From Caballeronia insecticola (GTDB lineage: Bacteria; Pseudomonadota; Gammaproteobacteria; Burkholderiales; Burkholderiaceae): a stretch of DNA of 64,000 bases. This document shows positions 8,862 through 16,713 of this stretch, in pieces. The position numbers were made by a program, and so were the translations under genes. Position 1 is the stretch's first letter, and each line of letters begins with the position of its first letter. The stretch is taken from assembly GCF_000402035.1 (NCBI RefSeq), contig NC_021288.1, positions 496,001 through 560,000 on the forward strand, in the 5' to 3' direction. A model generated the notes under the pieces. It was not told the origin of the DNA. It worked only from the letters and a program-made list of their open reading frames with translations, and searched no databases.

Positions 8862-10178
8862 TCAGCGCGTCGCTTCGTGACGCAGGAAATCCAGGCGATT
8901 CAGATCGCCGGAGTAGTTCCGTCGTCCGATAAAAAACGCGACCGCCGCGACGAGCGGTGCAATCGGTACGAGCTGCAACGCGCCGAGCAACCCGATCCGG
9001 TCGGCGACGATGCCCGTCAGGATGGCTGCGGGCGCCAGGCCGAGCAGGTTGTTCGCGAGCGTCAACGTCGCAAACGCGGACGCATGGATCGACGGCGGCG
9101 TCAGGTTCGCGACCATCGCACCCGAGGGGCCGCTTGCGCCCGCGCTGAAGAACATGCCGGCGCCGAGCAACATCAGTTGCAGCGGACCCGCCGGCATGCG
9201 AAAGCCGATAGAGAGCAACACGAAGCACATCAGGCAAAAGACAATCGCGGCGCTCCATTTTCTTTCGCGGGCATGCTTGCCGAAGCGGTCGGCGAGCATG
9301 CCGCACGCCACCATGCCGATGCCCGTCACCAGCACGAACACGGCCGCCGTGATCGCGGCGCGATTGATACTCATGCCGTACGAGCGGCTGAGCAGGCTCG
9401 GCATCCACGCCCACACGGCAGCGGGCACCAGTAGATGGATACCGCTGCCCACATAGGCGCACACGACCGACTTCGTCGAAAAAAGGCCCTTCATGAGCGC
9501 GCTGAAGCTCATGCGCACGCCAAGCCCCGACTGAGTCGTGCCGGGCGGCTGGAGTGGCGCAAGACGCTTCTCCGTGACGACCAGCCGATAGATCAGGACC
9601 AGCACGATTCCCATGGCGGCCATCGCGCCGAACGAAGCCCGCCAGCCGTGATGCGCCGCGACCGCGCCGCCGAGCGCCATGCCGAGCACCGAGCCGAACG
9701 CGCCGCCCGCCATGAACGTGCCGGTGAGCGTCGCGCGCAGCCGCGCCGGGAAGATGCTGAGAACCACCGCGATCCCGACGCTGCCATACGCCGCCTCGCC
9801 AATGCCGACGAAGGCGCGTGCGAGCAACATCTCGCCGTACGTCGTCGAGAGTGCGCAGCCGAGTGTCGCGAGACTCCACATGGCCGCCATCAGCACGATG
9901 CTTTTTACGCGGCCCCAGCGGTCCGCCAGCACGGACAGCGGGAACGTGAGCAAGCCGACCATCAGCGCGACGACGCTGCTGAGCGATCCCAGCCGCGTGT
10001 CGGAAAGATTCCACGACGCCTTGAGCAGCGGGAACACCGCGTTCAGGACCTGCCGCGACATGTAGTCGGAGAGCAGCAGGCCGACCGTCAGGGCGAATAC
10101 CACCCAGGCGTAGCCGCGCACGTCTGTTCGTGTCACTGCGCCATCGCCCGTGGTGGGCTCGGCATGCTGCATCAGCAT
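8862..10178 (-). CDS. Major facilitator superfamily transporter
   Basis: A 438-residue inner-membrane transporter with about 12 predicted helices in two halves. The first helix is AWVVFALTVGLLLSDYMSRQ; the loop 2-3 signature is PLSVLADRWGRVKS; the second-half equivalent is CGMLADRFGKHARERK. The overall pattern (early D-Y-M-S-R-Q, central cytoplasmic loop) resembles organic-acid or sialate/hexuronate type permeases. An open frame runs upstream to 10631, but AAGGAGA lies seven bases before the ATG at 10178 and the longer frame would enter the AraC gene. It is the first gene of the catabolic operon and is divergent from the AraC-type regulator at 10403. Confidence 0.9.
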   Translation of the reverse strand: MLMQHAEPTTGDGAVTRTDVRGYAWVVFALTVGLLLSDYMSRQVLNAVFPLLKASWNLSDTRLGSLSSVVALMVGLLTFPLSVLADRWGRVKSIVLMAAMWSLATLGCALSTTYGEMLLARAFVGIGEAAYGSVGIAVVLSIFPARLRATLTGTFMAGGAFGSVLGMALGGAVAAHHGWRASFGAMAAMGIVLVLIYRLVVTEKRLAPLQPPGTTQSGLGVRMSFSALMKGLFSTKSVVCAYVGSGIHLLVPAAVWAWMPSLLSRSYGMSINRAAITAAVFVLVTGIGMVACGMLADRFGKHARERKWSAAIVFCLMCFVLLSIGFRMPAGPLQLMLLGAGMFFSAGASGPSGAMVANLTPPSIHASAFATLTLANNLLGLAPAAILTGIVADRIGLLGALQLVPIAPLVAAVAFFIGRRNYSGDLNRLDFLRHEATR

Positions 10179-10402
10179 CGCTCTTCTCCTTCGCATCCGG
10201 TTCGTGGGCGGGCGTGTCGAACTGACCGGTCCAGATAAACATCGTGCTCGCACAATACGGCGAATGTGCTCTACACTTTTATGATTGGGCGCCATCGTTT
10301 TATGAATCGATGCCACTGCGTGTAAACACCGGGTTCGTTCGCGCACGCAACCGATGGCCGGGAAAGCAGGCGCCGCGCCTGAAGCGGCTCGGAGAAAAAA
10401 CG

Positions 10403-11404
10403 ATGGACACAATGCTGCGCTCGGTCGCCATGAGCGGCTTTTTCGATGTAGCGCGCGGGCTCGGGCTGAACCCGGTCGAACTCGTGGACGAGGTCGGCAT
10501 CGATCCCGTGGCGCTCGCGAATCCGGATGCGCGCGTCTCGGCGGCTGCGTGCTGCCGGCTGCTGGAACTCGCGGCGGAGAAGGCATCGTGTCCCACGTTC
10601 GCGTTGCGCATGGCCGAGACCCGCCAGACATTTGGAACCGGCGTCATCAATGTGCTTCTCGCGCACAAACGCACGTTGCGTGACGTGTTGCTGGCCGCCG
10701 CCGAATTCCGGCATCTGCTCAACGAGGCGCTGGCGGTCTATATCGAAGATGTCGGGGAGACGGTCACGATCCGGGAAGAACTCGTCGTCGATCCGGGCAC
10801 GCCGACACATCAGGCGATCGAACTTGCCGTGGGCGTTCTCGCGCGTCACTCCAGCGCGCTGCTCGGCAGTCACTGGAAGCCGCGCGCCGTGCATTTCACG
10901 CATCGGGGTCCGGCGAATCTGACGTTTCATCGGCGCTTCTTCGCGTGTCCGCTCGAATTCGGCAGCGATTTCAACGGCCTCGTGTGTGCGGCCGCCGAAC
11001 TGGATTTTCTCAATCCGGCCGCGGACCCGGAGCTGGTTCGATATGCGGAGAGTCTCGCCACGCCGCTCAATGCGTCGGCGACGAATTCGATCGCGCTCGA
11101 AGTGCGCAAGGCGATCTATCTGCTGCTGCCCGTCGAACATGCGACGGTCGATCTGGTTGCGCGACATTTGCGTCTGAGCGTGCGCACGATGCAGCGTCAA
11201 CTCGGCACGGCCAATACCAGTTTCTCGGAACTGGTGGAGGAAGTCCGGCGCGAACTGGCTGTCCGCTATATGAGCAATCCGTTGTATCCGATAGGACGCG
11301 TCGCGGCCCTGCTCGGCTATAACCAGCAGGGCTCTTTTACGAACTGGTTCACGTCACGCTTCGGCATGACACCGCGCGACTGGCGGCAGCAGCGGGCGAA
11401 GTGA
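10403..11404 (+). CDS. AraC-family transcriptional regulator with AraC_N-type (OruR-like) sensor domain
   Basis: A 333-residue regulator. Residues 1 to about 220 match the arabinose-binding-like N-terminal domain found in OruR/ArgR-type AraC proteins (VAMSGFFDVARGLGLNPVEL at the start). The C-terminal 100 residues are the double helix-turn-helix DNA-binding domain: VDLVARHLRLSVRTMQRQL and IGRVAALLGYNQQGSFTNWF, ending RFGMTPRDWRQQ. GGAGA at 10391-10395 precedes the ATG at 10403. It is divergent from the MFS-qor-dioxygenase-ligase operon, with 224 bases between the starts, so it most likely controls that operon in response to its substrate. Confidence 0.92.
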   Translation: MDTMLRSVAMSGFFDVARGLGLNPVELVDEVGIDPVALANPDARVSAAACCRLLELAAEKASCPTFALRMAETRQTFGTGVINVLLAHKRTLRDVLLAAAEFRHLLNEALAVYIEDVGETVTIREELVVDPGTPTHQAIELAVGVLARHSSALLGSHWKPRAVHFTHRGPANLTFHRRFFACPLEFGSDFNGLVCAAAELDFLNPAADPELVRYAESLATPLNASATNSIALEVRKAIYLLLPVEHATVDLVARHLRLSVRTMQRQLGTANTSFSELVEEVRRELAVRYMSNPLYPIGRVAALLGYNQQGSFTNWFTSRFGMTPRDWRQQRAK

Positions 11405-11465
11405 AGCACGTGCGCGAATGAATGTGCGAATGTGCGGAGCCCGCAAGCCCCGCAGCCTCGCACAC

Positions 11466-12524
11466 TCAGACGGCTTTGCGCAAAAACCCCTGCGTGGCGC
11501 CGACGCGATTCGGCGCGAAGCCGTTTGCAAGCAGCGTCTCTTCCACCGTGTCGTAGAACACGCCGATCTTGCTGATCTCGCGCGCCTCTTGCGCCGTGGC
11601 GATCTCGCGGCCGAACTCGCGCGAGATGCGCACCAGTTGTTCGATCTGCTCGACCGTGCTCATGCGTTTCGTGCGCGACTGGTTCCAGAGGTTGTCCTCG
11701 ATGCCGCAGCGCACGTGCAGTCCCATCGCCATGCCCATCATGTTGACGGGCAGGACGTTGCGCATCGAGCTTTCCACCGTCAGCACGGCGCCGTCCGGCG
11801 TGGCGCGCACGAAGTTGGCGAGGTTATAGATGTTCGGCGCATCCATGCCGCCACCGATCGCCACCCAGTTCATCACCAGCGGACCCTTGTAGATGCCGCG
11901 CCGGATCAGACGTTCGACCGACTCGAAGCTATTGACGTTGTAGCACTGGAACGCGCTCTGAATGCCCGCGGCATTGAGGCGACGGATATGCTCCTCGGCC
12001 CAGCCGGGCTGCGCCGGCACTGTCATTTCCTTGTACGCGTTGTAGACCTCGGGATCGGCCATCGAGGTTCCCGCGACGTCCGCATCTTCCCAATGTTCGA
12101 CCACATTCATCTGCGAAGTGTTGATCGTCACGGTGACCTGATCGGGCTTGGGGTCGAGCTCGGCCAGCATGTGACGCGTGTCGTCGCTCAGCCATTTGGC
12201 GGCGGCGCCATCGGTTTCGGGCGCGAAGCTGATCGAGCCTCCCACCTGAATGATCATCTCGGGCACGGCATTGCGCACGCCCGCGATCAGCTCGTTGAAC
12301 TTCGACAAGCGCTTGCTGCCCTTGCCGTCGAGTTCGCGCACATGCAGATGCAGCACCGTTGCGCCAGCGTTATAGCAATCCACCGCTTTCTGGATCTGCT
12401 GCTCCATGGTGACGGGGATATCTTCGGGAAAGTCGGAAGGCACCCACGACGGCGCATAAGGGGCGGCCGTGATGATCAGCGGTTGCTGGTTTTCCGGGTA
12501 AAGGGAACCGTCGAGAAAGTTCAT
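11466..12524 (-). CDS. BKACE-family enzyme (beta-keto acid cleavage, former DUF849)
   Basis: A 352-residue TIM-barrel enzyme of the beta-keto acid cleavage family, which condenses a beta-keto acid with acetyl-CoA and splits it into acetoacetate and a CoA ester. The zinc-binding HxH is in GATVLHLHVRELDGKG; other family landmarks are IIQVGGSISFAPETDG, VTVTINTSQMNVVEHW and HVRCGIEDNLWNQS. The ATG at 12524 is followed by MNFLDGSLYPENQQPLIITA, the normal N-terminus. It is convergent with the AraC gene and may belong to the same catabolic regulon. The exact beta-keto acid (dehydrocarnitine and others are known for the family) is not determined. Confidence 0.9.
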   Translation of the reverse strand: MNFLDGSLYPENQQPLIITAAPYAPSWVPSDFPEDIPVTMEQQIQKAVDCYNAGATVLHLHVRELDGKGSKRLSKFNELIAGVRNAVPEMIIQVGGSISFAPETDGAAAKWLSDDTRHMLAELDPKPDQVTVTINTSQMNVVEHWEDADVAGTSMADPEVYNAYKEMTVPAQPGWAEEHIRRLNAAGIQSAFQCYNVNSFESVERLIRRGIYKGPLVMNWVAIGGGMDAPNIYNLANFVRATPDGAVLTVESSMRNVLPVNMMGMAMGLHVRCGIEDNLWNQSRTKRMSTVEQIEQLVRISREFGREIATAQEAREISKIGVFYDTVEETLLANGFAPNRVGATQGFLRKAV

Positions 12525-13045
12525 GACATGGGTCTCTGAAGGCGGGTTGCGGGAGGGGAACCGGCAGCGCGAGGCTCGCCGCCCTTCGGCTAGCGGGCTC
12601 CTGCCGCGTCGCGCACGCACTGGCGCAACGGACGATGAAGCAGTTCCGCGAAGATACGGCAACCCGTCGCCGCCGATTTCGTATTCAATGCCATTCTTTT
12701 GTGATCGCGCGCCACTAGGTGTTAACGCGGATCATATGCGGCGCGCGCAGGAGAACCCGACATTCATGATGTCCACCCGTTCGCCGAGCGGCGCGGCAAG
12801 GCGCGCCACGCGCACGAACGAATGACAGGAGATGTCCATTGCACGCGCGAAGCCGCGCGCCGAGCAGTTCAGCAAGCCGCTCTGAAGAGCGTCTTTGGCG
12901 CTCAGGCGATCGAATGCACGAGGAAAGAGACGTCGCCCGCCCGTGCATCAAAACGATTTTGCAAACACGACGTATAAGCGCCGAACGCATTCGTCGATGA
13001 AGACCCTGGCCTGGCAGGGCACCTCCTTCATCCGAACAGGCCCGC
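12525..13045. other. Intergenic region without a recognised gene
   Basis: About 520 bases. Several open frames exist on both strands but none has a ribosome binding site or recognisable family features. It should carry the promoter of the BKACE gene at its left end. I see nothing else. Confidence 0.5.
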
Positions 13046-13462
13046 TCACTTCTTATCTTGCGGAATGGGCGCACTGGGCGCACTGGACGATGTACATCGC
13101 ATGTCACTCGCTTTAACGCCGTCGATGTTCTTGAGCGAAACGAGCAGTCTGCTTCCTGTGGTCGCCGTGATGATGTGCCCGTAACTCACGGTCGGGATGA
13201 ACTTGATATCGGGCGCGACGGCGACGGGCGGGTGTTGCGCGCCATCGACGCTCAGGTCCAGCTCGACGGTCACGGAATCGATCGCGACGCCGTAATCCTG
13301 CGGATGCTGGGCCTGCGCCTTCCTGAAGTTGCACAGCCCTTCCAGCACATTCTGAAGCGCCGTGGGTATATCCACCGGCTTGCCTGCCGGAACGGGCGGC
13401 GTGTTGCAACCGGCAAGGACGATCAGCAGCGCGAAGAACGGCAGCAAGACGTGAAGACGCAT
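13046..13462 (-). CDS. Small predicted lipoprotein of unknown function
   Basis: A 138-residue protein with a lipoprotein signal: MRLHVLLPFFALLIVLAGCN has a hydrophobic core and the lipobox LAGC, so it should be anchored in the outer or inner membrane. The mature part has a conserved-looking pattern (DIPTALQNVLEGLCNFRKA, then VELDLSVDG and SLKNIDGVKASDMRCT) that I do not recognise; it is somewhat like trypsin-co-occurring or polysaccharide-associated small domains. GGGAG precedes the ATG at 13462. It stands alone. No function is proposed. Confidence 0.65.
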   Translation of the reverse strand: MRLHVLLPFFALLIVLAGCNTPPVPAGKPVDIPTALQNVLEGLCNFRKAQAQHPQDYGVAIDSVTVELDLSVDGAQHPPVAVAPDIKFIPTVSYGHIITATTGSRLLVSLKNIDGVKASDMRCTSSSAPSAPIPQDKK

Positions 13463-13783
13463 CGGAATCTCCCGGTGAGTTGAGACGCGGCCATGCAAGC
13501 GGCAATCATGCGCTTTTGTGCGGCGGCGTGGCCGCCTTTCGATCGCGAAACGTCGCTTGCCGTTGGCACGTTTCGCGAAATCGCGGTTCGCCTGCGACCG
13601 CCTCCCGATGCATCCGTACTTGGCGCAAGGCGCTTGGTAGGCTACATTCAGTGCGTATGACCTTGGGATCGGTCAACGGCTCCGCGCATGCAGTGGCGCA
13701 TCGGCGCATCGGCGCATCGGCGGAGCAGCCGTCTGCAACGTACGACCCTTCAGCCGTTCAACGTTCCGGGCGCGCTTCGACAC
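13463..13783. other. Intergenic region with a short tandem repeat
   Basis: About 320 bases between a leftward lipoprotein gene and a rightward envelope-protein gene. Three copies of GGCGCATC stand in tandem at 13695-13718. No gene or clear promoter is seen. Confidence 0.5.
13695..13720. repeat. 8-base tandem repeat GGCGCATC, three copies
   Basis: Three perfect direct copies of GGCGCATC followed by a partial fourth, about 65 bases upstream of the start of the envelope-protein gene at 13784. It could vary in copy number by replication slippage; any effect on expression is speculation. Confidence 0.75.
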
Positions 13784-14755
13784 ATGCCAAAGCCGATCCT
13801 GTCTTCGAGCCGCTTGCGCATCTTCTCGATGCTCGTCGTGTGTGCTCTCGCATCCGTCATCGCGCATGCGCAAGGTGCACCGGACCGGACCGTCGTCGGC
13901 ACCAACGTGAAGAATTACGCGAACGCCGTGCTGGCGATCATGTCGTACACCGCAGTGCCGGACGTCACGACAAGCTCGCTCTCCATCAACAGCGGCACGA
14001 GCGGTAACCCGGGTTTCGGCCAGACGCAGCTCGGCGGCGGCTTTACGCTCAGCCGCACGTTTCCGCTCTATCTTGAAGGCACCGTCGCTTACAGCCGCTA
14101 CGATCCGACATTCGTTGCCACCGACGGCAATCAGCAACGCCCGGTGCCCGCGAAGTGGAACACCGCGAGCACGACAGTCGGCATAGGCTGGGACTTTCCG
14201 ATCACCAACGAGCTTCGCTTGCGGCCCATCATCAACGGCATGGTCGGACGCGTAGCGAGCGATCTGCGCGTGGCGCAAACGGTTTTCAATCACGTTGCGG
14301 ATGCCAACCTCACGTTTCTCGAAGACGGCGTGCTCGACGCATACGGCGTCGGCGGCTCGCTGATGCTCGATCTCGAACATTACCGCGAGCACTATGAAAT
14401 CGATGTCGAACTGCGGGCGACCGATATCTATCTCCGCAGTTTCGGCAGTTCGTCGCAAGCCGTGCAGGGTTCCGCCACTGCGCAGCAATTCAGTCTGTGG
14501 GCACGCTGGCGCGCACCGACGGGACTCGCCGCGCTCGACCGGCCCGTGCGCTACGTGCTCGAAACCGCGTACTCGCACTACTTCGGCGAGAGCGCCGGCG
14601 TGCTCGGCTTCAACGACCTGACATCGCTCGGTGTCGGACTCGAACTCGACAGCAGCCGATACCCCGTCGTCATCACGCGCACGCGCGCGATGGTGCGCTA
14701 TGTGTTCGGCCACAACGTGCATGGCGTGTCGTTCGGCTTCGCCGTCAGCTTCTAG
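13784..14755 (+). CDS. Predicted outer-membrane beta-barrel protein of unknown function
   Basis: A 323-residue exported protein. Residues 1-30 form a signal peptide (MPKPILSSSRLRIFSMLVVC then ASVIAHAQG). The mature part has repeated amphipathic strands (TQLGGGFTLSRTFPLYLEGT, AYSRYDPTF, FSLWARWRAPTGLAAL, ALVRYVFGHNVHGVSFGF-like end) and closes with the aromatic SFGFAVSF, which fits an outer-membrane beta-barrel, probably of the autotransporter-barrel or OmpA-like fold. The frame is open upstream, but the ATG at 13784 begins the signal peptide. It is convergent with the BamE-domain gene, nine bases between stops. Function unknown. Confidence 0.65.
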   Translation: MPKPILSSSRLRIFSMLVVCALASVIAHAQGAPDRTVVGTNVKNYANAVLAIMSYTAVPDVTTSSLSINSGTSGNPGFGQTQLGGGFTLSRTFPLYLEGTVAYSRYDPTFVATDGNQQRPVPAKWNTASTTVGIGWDFPITNELRLRPIINGMVGRVASDLRVAQTVFNHVADANLTFLEDGVLDAYGVGGSLMLDLEHYREHYEIDVELRATDIYLRSFGSSSQAVQGSATAQQFSLWARWRAPTGLAALDRPVRYVLETAYSHYFGESAGVLGFNDLTSLGVGLELDSSRYPVVITRTRAMVRYVFGHNVHGVSFGFAVSF

Positions 14756-14764
14756 CGATGCCGC

Positions 14765-15295
14765 TCAAAACCGGTTGCGCTGACTCGGATCGAACTTCGG
14801 GTCCGGTTGCTTTTGCGTCTGCCTGAGCACGCCTTGCGGATCGAAATAAAAATTGAAGATCAGGTGATCGATGTTGTTCTCCATGTATCGATACGACCAC
14901 ACCTCGCGATCCATACGCTTGAAATACGCGGTCTCGAACGGCCGGCCGAAGGCGACCATCACGTCGTTGCGCGTCCACTTGCCGACTTGCGCCCGATAGA
15001 ATTCGTTTTCCTGAAGCACTTGCCGCACGCTGACCGTATTGCCCGATGCATCGAGATCGACGGCCGTGGTCGTCGATCCCATCGGCTGCGTGGGCCACAT
15101 GAGACGCTTGCCGCCGTTGGGCAGATCGTAGGTTTCCTTTGGCGGCCCGAGCTTCGCGATAATCGCCTGCTGGTCCATGCCGGGCTGTACGCGTTGCTCG
15201 GGCTGCGCACAAGCCGCGAGTGCAAGCGCAAGTGCAAGGGCAAGCGCGACAGCGCATGCGTCATATGTCAACGCGAATGCAAAGCGTTTTCTCAT
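14765..15295 (-). CDS. BamE (SmpA/OmlA)-domain lipoprotein
   Basis: A 176-residue lipoprotein. The signal peptide contains an unusual run of alternating Ala-Leu (ALALALALALAAC) ending in the lipobox cysteine. The mature part begins VQPGMDQQAIIAKLGPPKET, the classic SmpA/OmlA motif, and contains a second copy of the fold (WTRNDVMVAFGRPFETAYFK, then DREVWSYRYMENNIDHLIFNFYFD). This resembles but is longer than the BamE subunit of the outer-membrane assembly machine, and with two SmpA-like motifs it is more likely a paralogue than the housekeeping copy. The Ala-Leu run is coded by near-repeats at about 15221-15250. Confidence 0.8.
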   Translation of the reverse strand: MRKRFAFALTYDACAVALALALALALAACAQPEQRVQPGMDQQAIIAKLGPPKETYDLPNGGKRLMWPTQPMGSTTTAVDLDASGNTVSVRQVLQENEFYRAQVGKWTRNDVMVAFGRPFETAYFKRMDREVWSYRYMENNIDHLIFNFYFDPQGVLRQTQKQPDPKFDPSQRNRF

Positions 15296-15329
15296 GGGTC
15301 TCTCCCGCGTTGTCGTATATCGATCGCGT

Positions 15330-15917
15330 TTATTTTGTTGCGGCAGGCTCCACGGAAATCGCGAGGGCTTCGGTATAGACCGCTTTCACCTGATCGCCCT
15401 TTTTCACGTGCTTCAATCGCTCCGGGTCCTGCACATGCAAGTCCACGACTTCGCCACGCGGCCCGCGCAACGTGACGATCTTCGTGTGAGCGTCGACTGC
15501 GATCACATCCGCGACGATCGTCACTTCGCGGCCGAGTTCGCCGCCCGGCTTGGCACCGCGCGGCGCGCGCTCGGCCGTGTCCTGCTCCGAGCGCGACGCC
15601 TGCGTCTTCTTGCCGACGAGACTCAACGTCAGCGATTCGCGATACTGTGCCGTCACGACATCGCCGAGTGCGAGCTGATCGAAGTTGCGCGCTTCACTCG
15701 TCACTTCCAGCTCAATCACCTTGCCTGAAGCCGTTTTCAGCGTGACGGTGCGCGTTGCCGGATCGATGCCGACGATCGTCGCCTTGACTTTCGTGACGCC
15801 ATGCATCGTGGCGCCATTCGCGTCCCGCACGACATTCATGTCGGTTTCGGGCTCGGCGCCCGATGCACTTGCGCACATCACAAGACACGACAGGACAATG
15901 ACACTCACGCGCTTCAT
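15330..15917 (-). CDS. Exported protein of unknown function with two related beta-rich segments
   Basis: A 195-residue protein with a signal peptide (MKRVSVIVLSCLVMCASASGA). The mature part holds two similar halves: KATIVGIDPATRTVTLKTASGKVIELEV...LALGDVVTAQYRESLTLSL and DVIAVDAHTKIVTLRGPRGEVVDLHV...VKKGDQVKAVYTEALAISV. Each looks like a small beta-barrel with the pattern found in DUF5666-type periplasmic domains. The internal duplication is evident by eye. It lies just upstream of the BamE-domain gene on the same strand (34 bases), which suggests joint transcription. Function unknown. Confidence 0.7.
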   Translation of the reverse strand: MKRVSVIVLSCLVMCASASGAEPETDMNVVRDANGATMHGVTKVKATIVGIDPATRTVTLKTASGKVIELEVTSEARNFDQLALGDVVTAQYRESLTLSLVGKKTQASRSEQDTAERAPRGAKPGGELGREVTIVADVIAVDAHTKIVTLRGPRGEVVDLHVQDPERLKHVKKGDQVKAVYTEALAISVEPAATK

Positions 15918-16028
15918 GATCGCGCTCCTTGGTTGACTACCCTGGAAACCGGCCCCGCTTTGATGTTATAGCCGAAAGCGCCACTCGACGAACGGCTTCT
16001 TTGCTACGCGGCGACGCACAACCTTCGA

Positions 16029-16700
16029 CTACCCGCCCAGGGCGATGATCGCCATCGTCAGAAGCACGCCCAGCGCCATCATCGAAAGTCCTGCTTTCCA
16101 GCGGCTCCAGCCCGCGAAGCCGCCCAGTGCAAAGCCGCATGCGAACAACATCGCGATTGTCAGCACACGCGAGATCAGCAAGGCAGTCGGCACATGCTCG
16201 AAGATGACGAAGGGCGCCGCGACGGGAAACGTCGAAAGCACGATGATGATGAAGATGCCGAGCGCCGCGAGAAAGTCATCGCGTTCGAAGCGCGCGCGCT
16301 CGGGCAGGCTATCGCTGGCCGCGACGCGCTTGCGGATCGATTCGAGATCGGCGTCGGAGATGAATGCATCGAGCGACGCCGACACGCGCTCGCGCAGCGC
16401 GCGCACGCCCGCGGCCGCATCGGCTTCCTGGCGAACGGCGATGGCAAGCGCATGCCTGCGTGAGCGGTCCGCGATCGTGCGCACGAGATACATGACGGCA
16501 TCGGCCAGGCCCCACGCAAGATTGCAGCCGAGCGCCGTGTACAGCATCTTGCGCCCGGCGGTTTGGTCGCCCGTTGCCGCCGATACCGTGCCGACGAACG
16601 TCAACGCCATGAAGAGGCCGAAACATAGCTCCGATACGCGATCCACGGTATCGAGCACGCGTTTGCGTTTAGGCACTTCCGACGAATCCTCTGCGAGCAT
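16029..16700 (-). CDS. VIT1/CCC1-like integral membrane protein
   Basis: A 223-residue membrane protein with four to five helices. RVSELCFGLFMALTFVGTVSA is close to the first helix of VIT/CCC1-type iron and manganese transporters, and ALGCNLAWGLADAVMYLVRTI, DDFLAALGIFIIIVLSTFPVAAPFV and the C-terminal helices fit the same group. Residues 80-140 form a charged, helical cytoplasmic segment. Family members export or store divalent metal, but the metal-binding glutamates of the plant/yeast proteins are not obvious here, so transport is only inferred. It follows glgX on the same strand by 13 bases, which may be coincidental. Confidence 0.65.
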   Translation of the reverse strand: MLAEDSSEVPKRKRVLDTVDRVSELCFGLFMALTFVGTVSAATGDQTAGRKMLYTALGCNLAWGLADAVMYLVRTIADRSRRHALAIAVRQEADAAAGVRALRERVSASLDAFISDADLESIRKRVAASDSLPERARFERDDFLAALGIFIIIVLSTFPVAAPFVIFEHVPTALLISRVLTIAMLFACGFALGGFAGWSRWKAGLSMMALGVLLTMAIIALGG

Positions 16701-16713
16701 GGAGCGCCTCTAT

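Noticed and set aside
10179..10631. Upstream extension of the MFS transporter frame
   Set aside because: It would run into the divergent AraC gene and codes for an arginine-rich stretch without membrane character; the ATG at 10178 has a good ribosome binding site.
12715..13107. 130-codon minus-strand frame in the gap between the BKACE gene and the lipoprotein gene
   Set aside because: No ribosome binding site, no recognisable domain, composition typical of random GC-rich DNA; it also overlaps the end of the lipoprotein gene.
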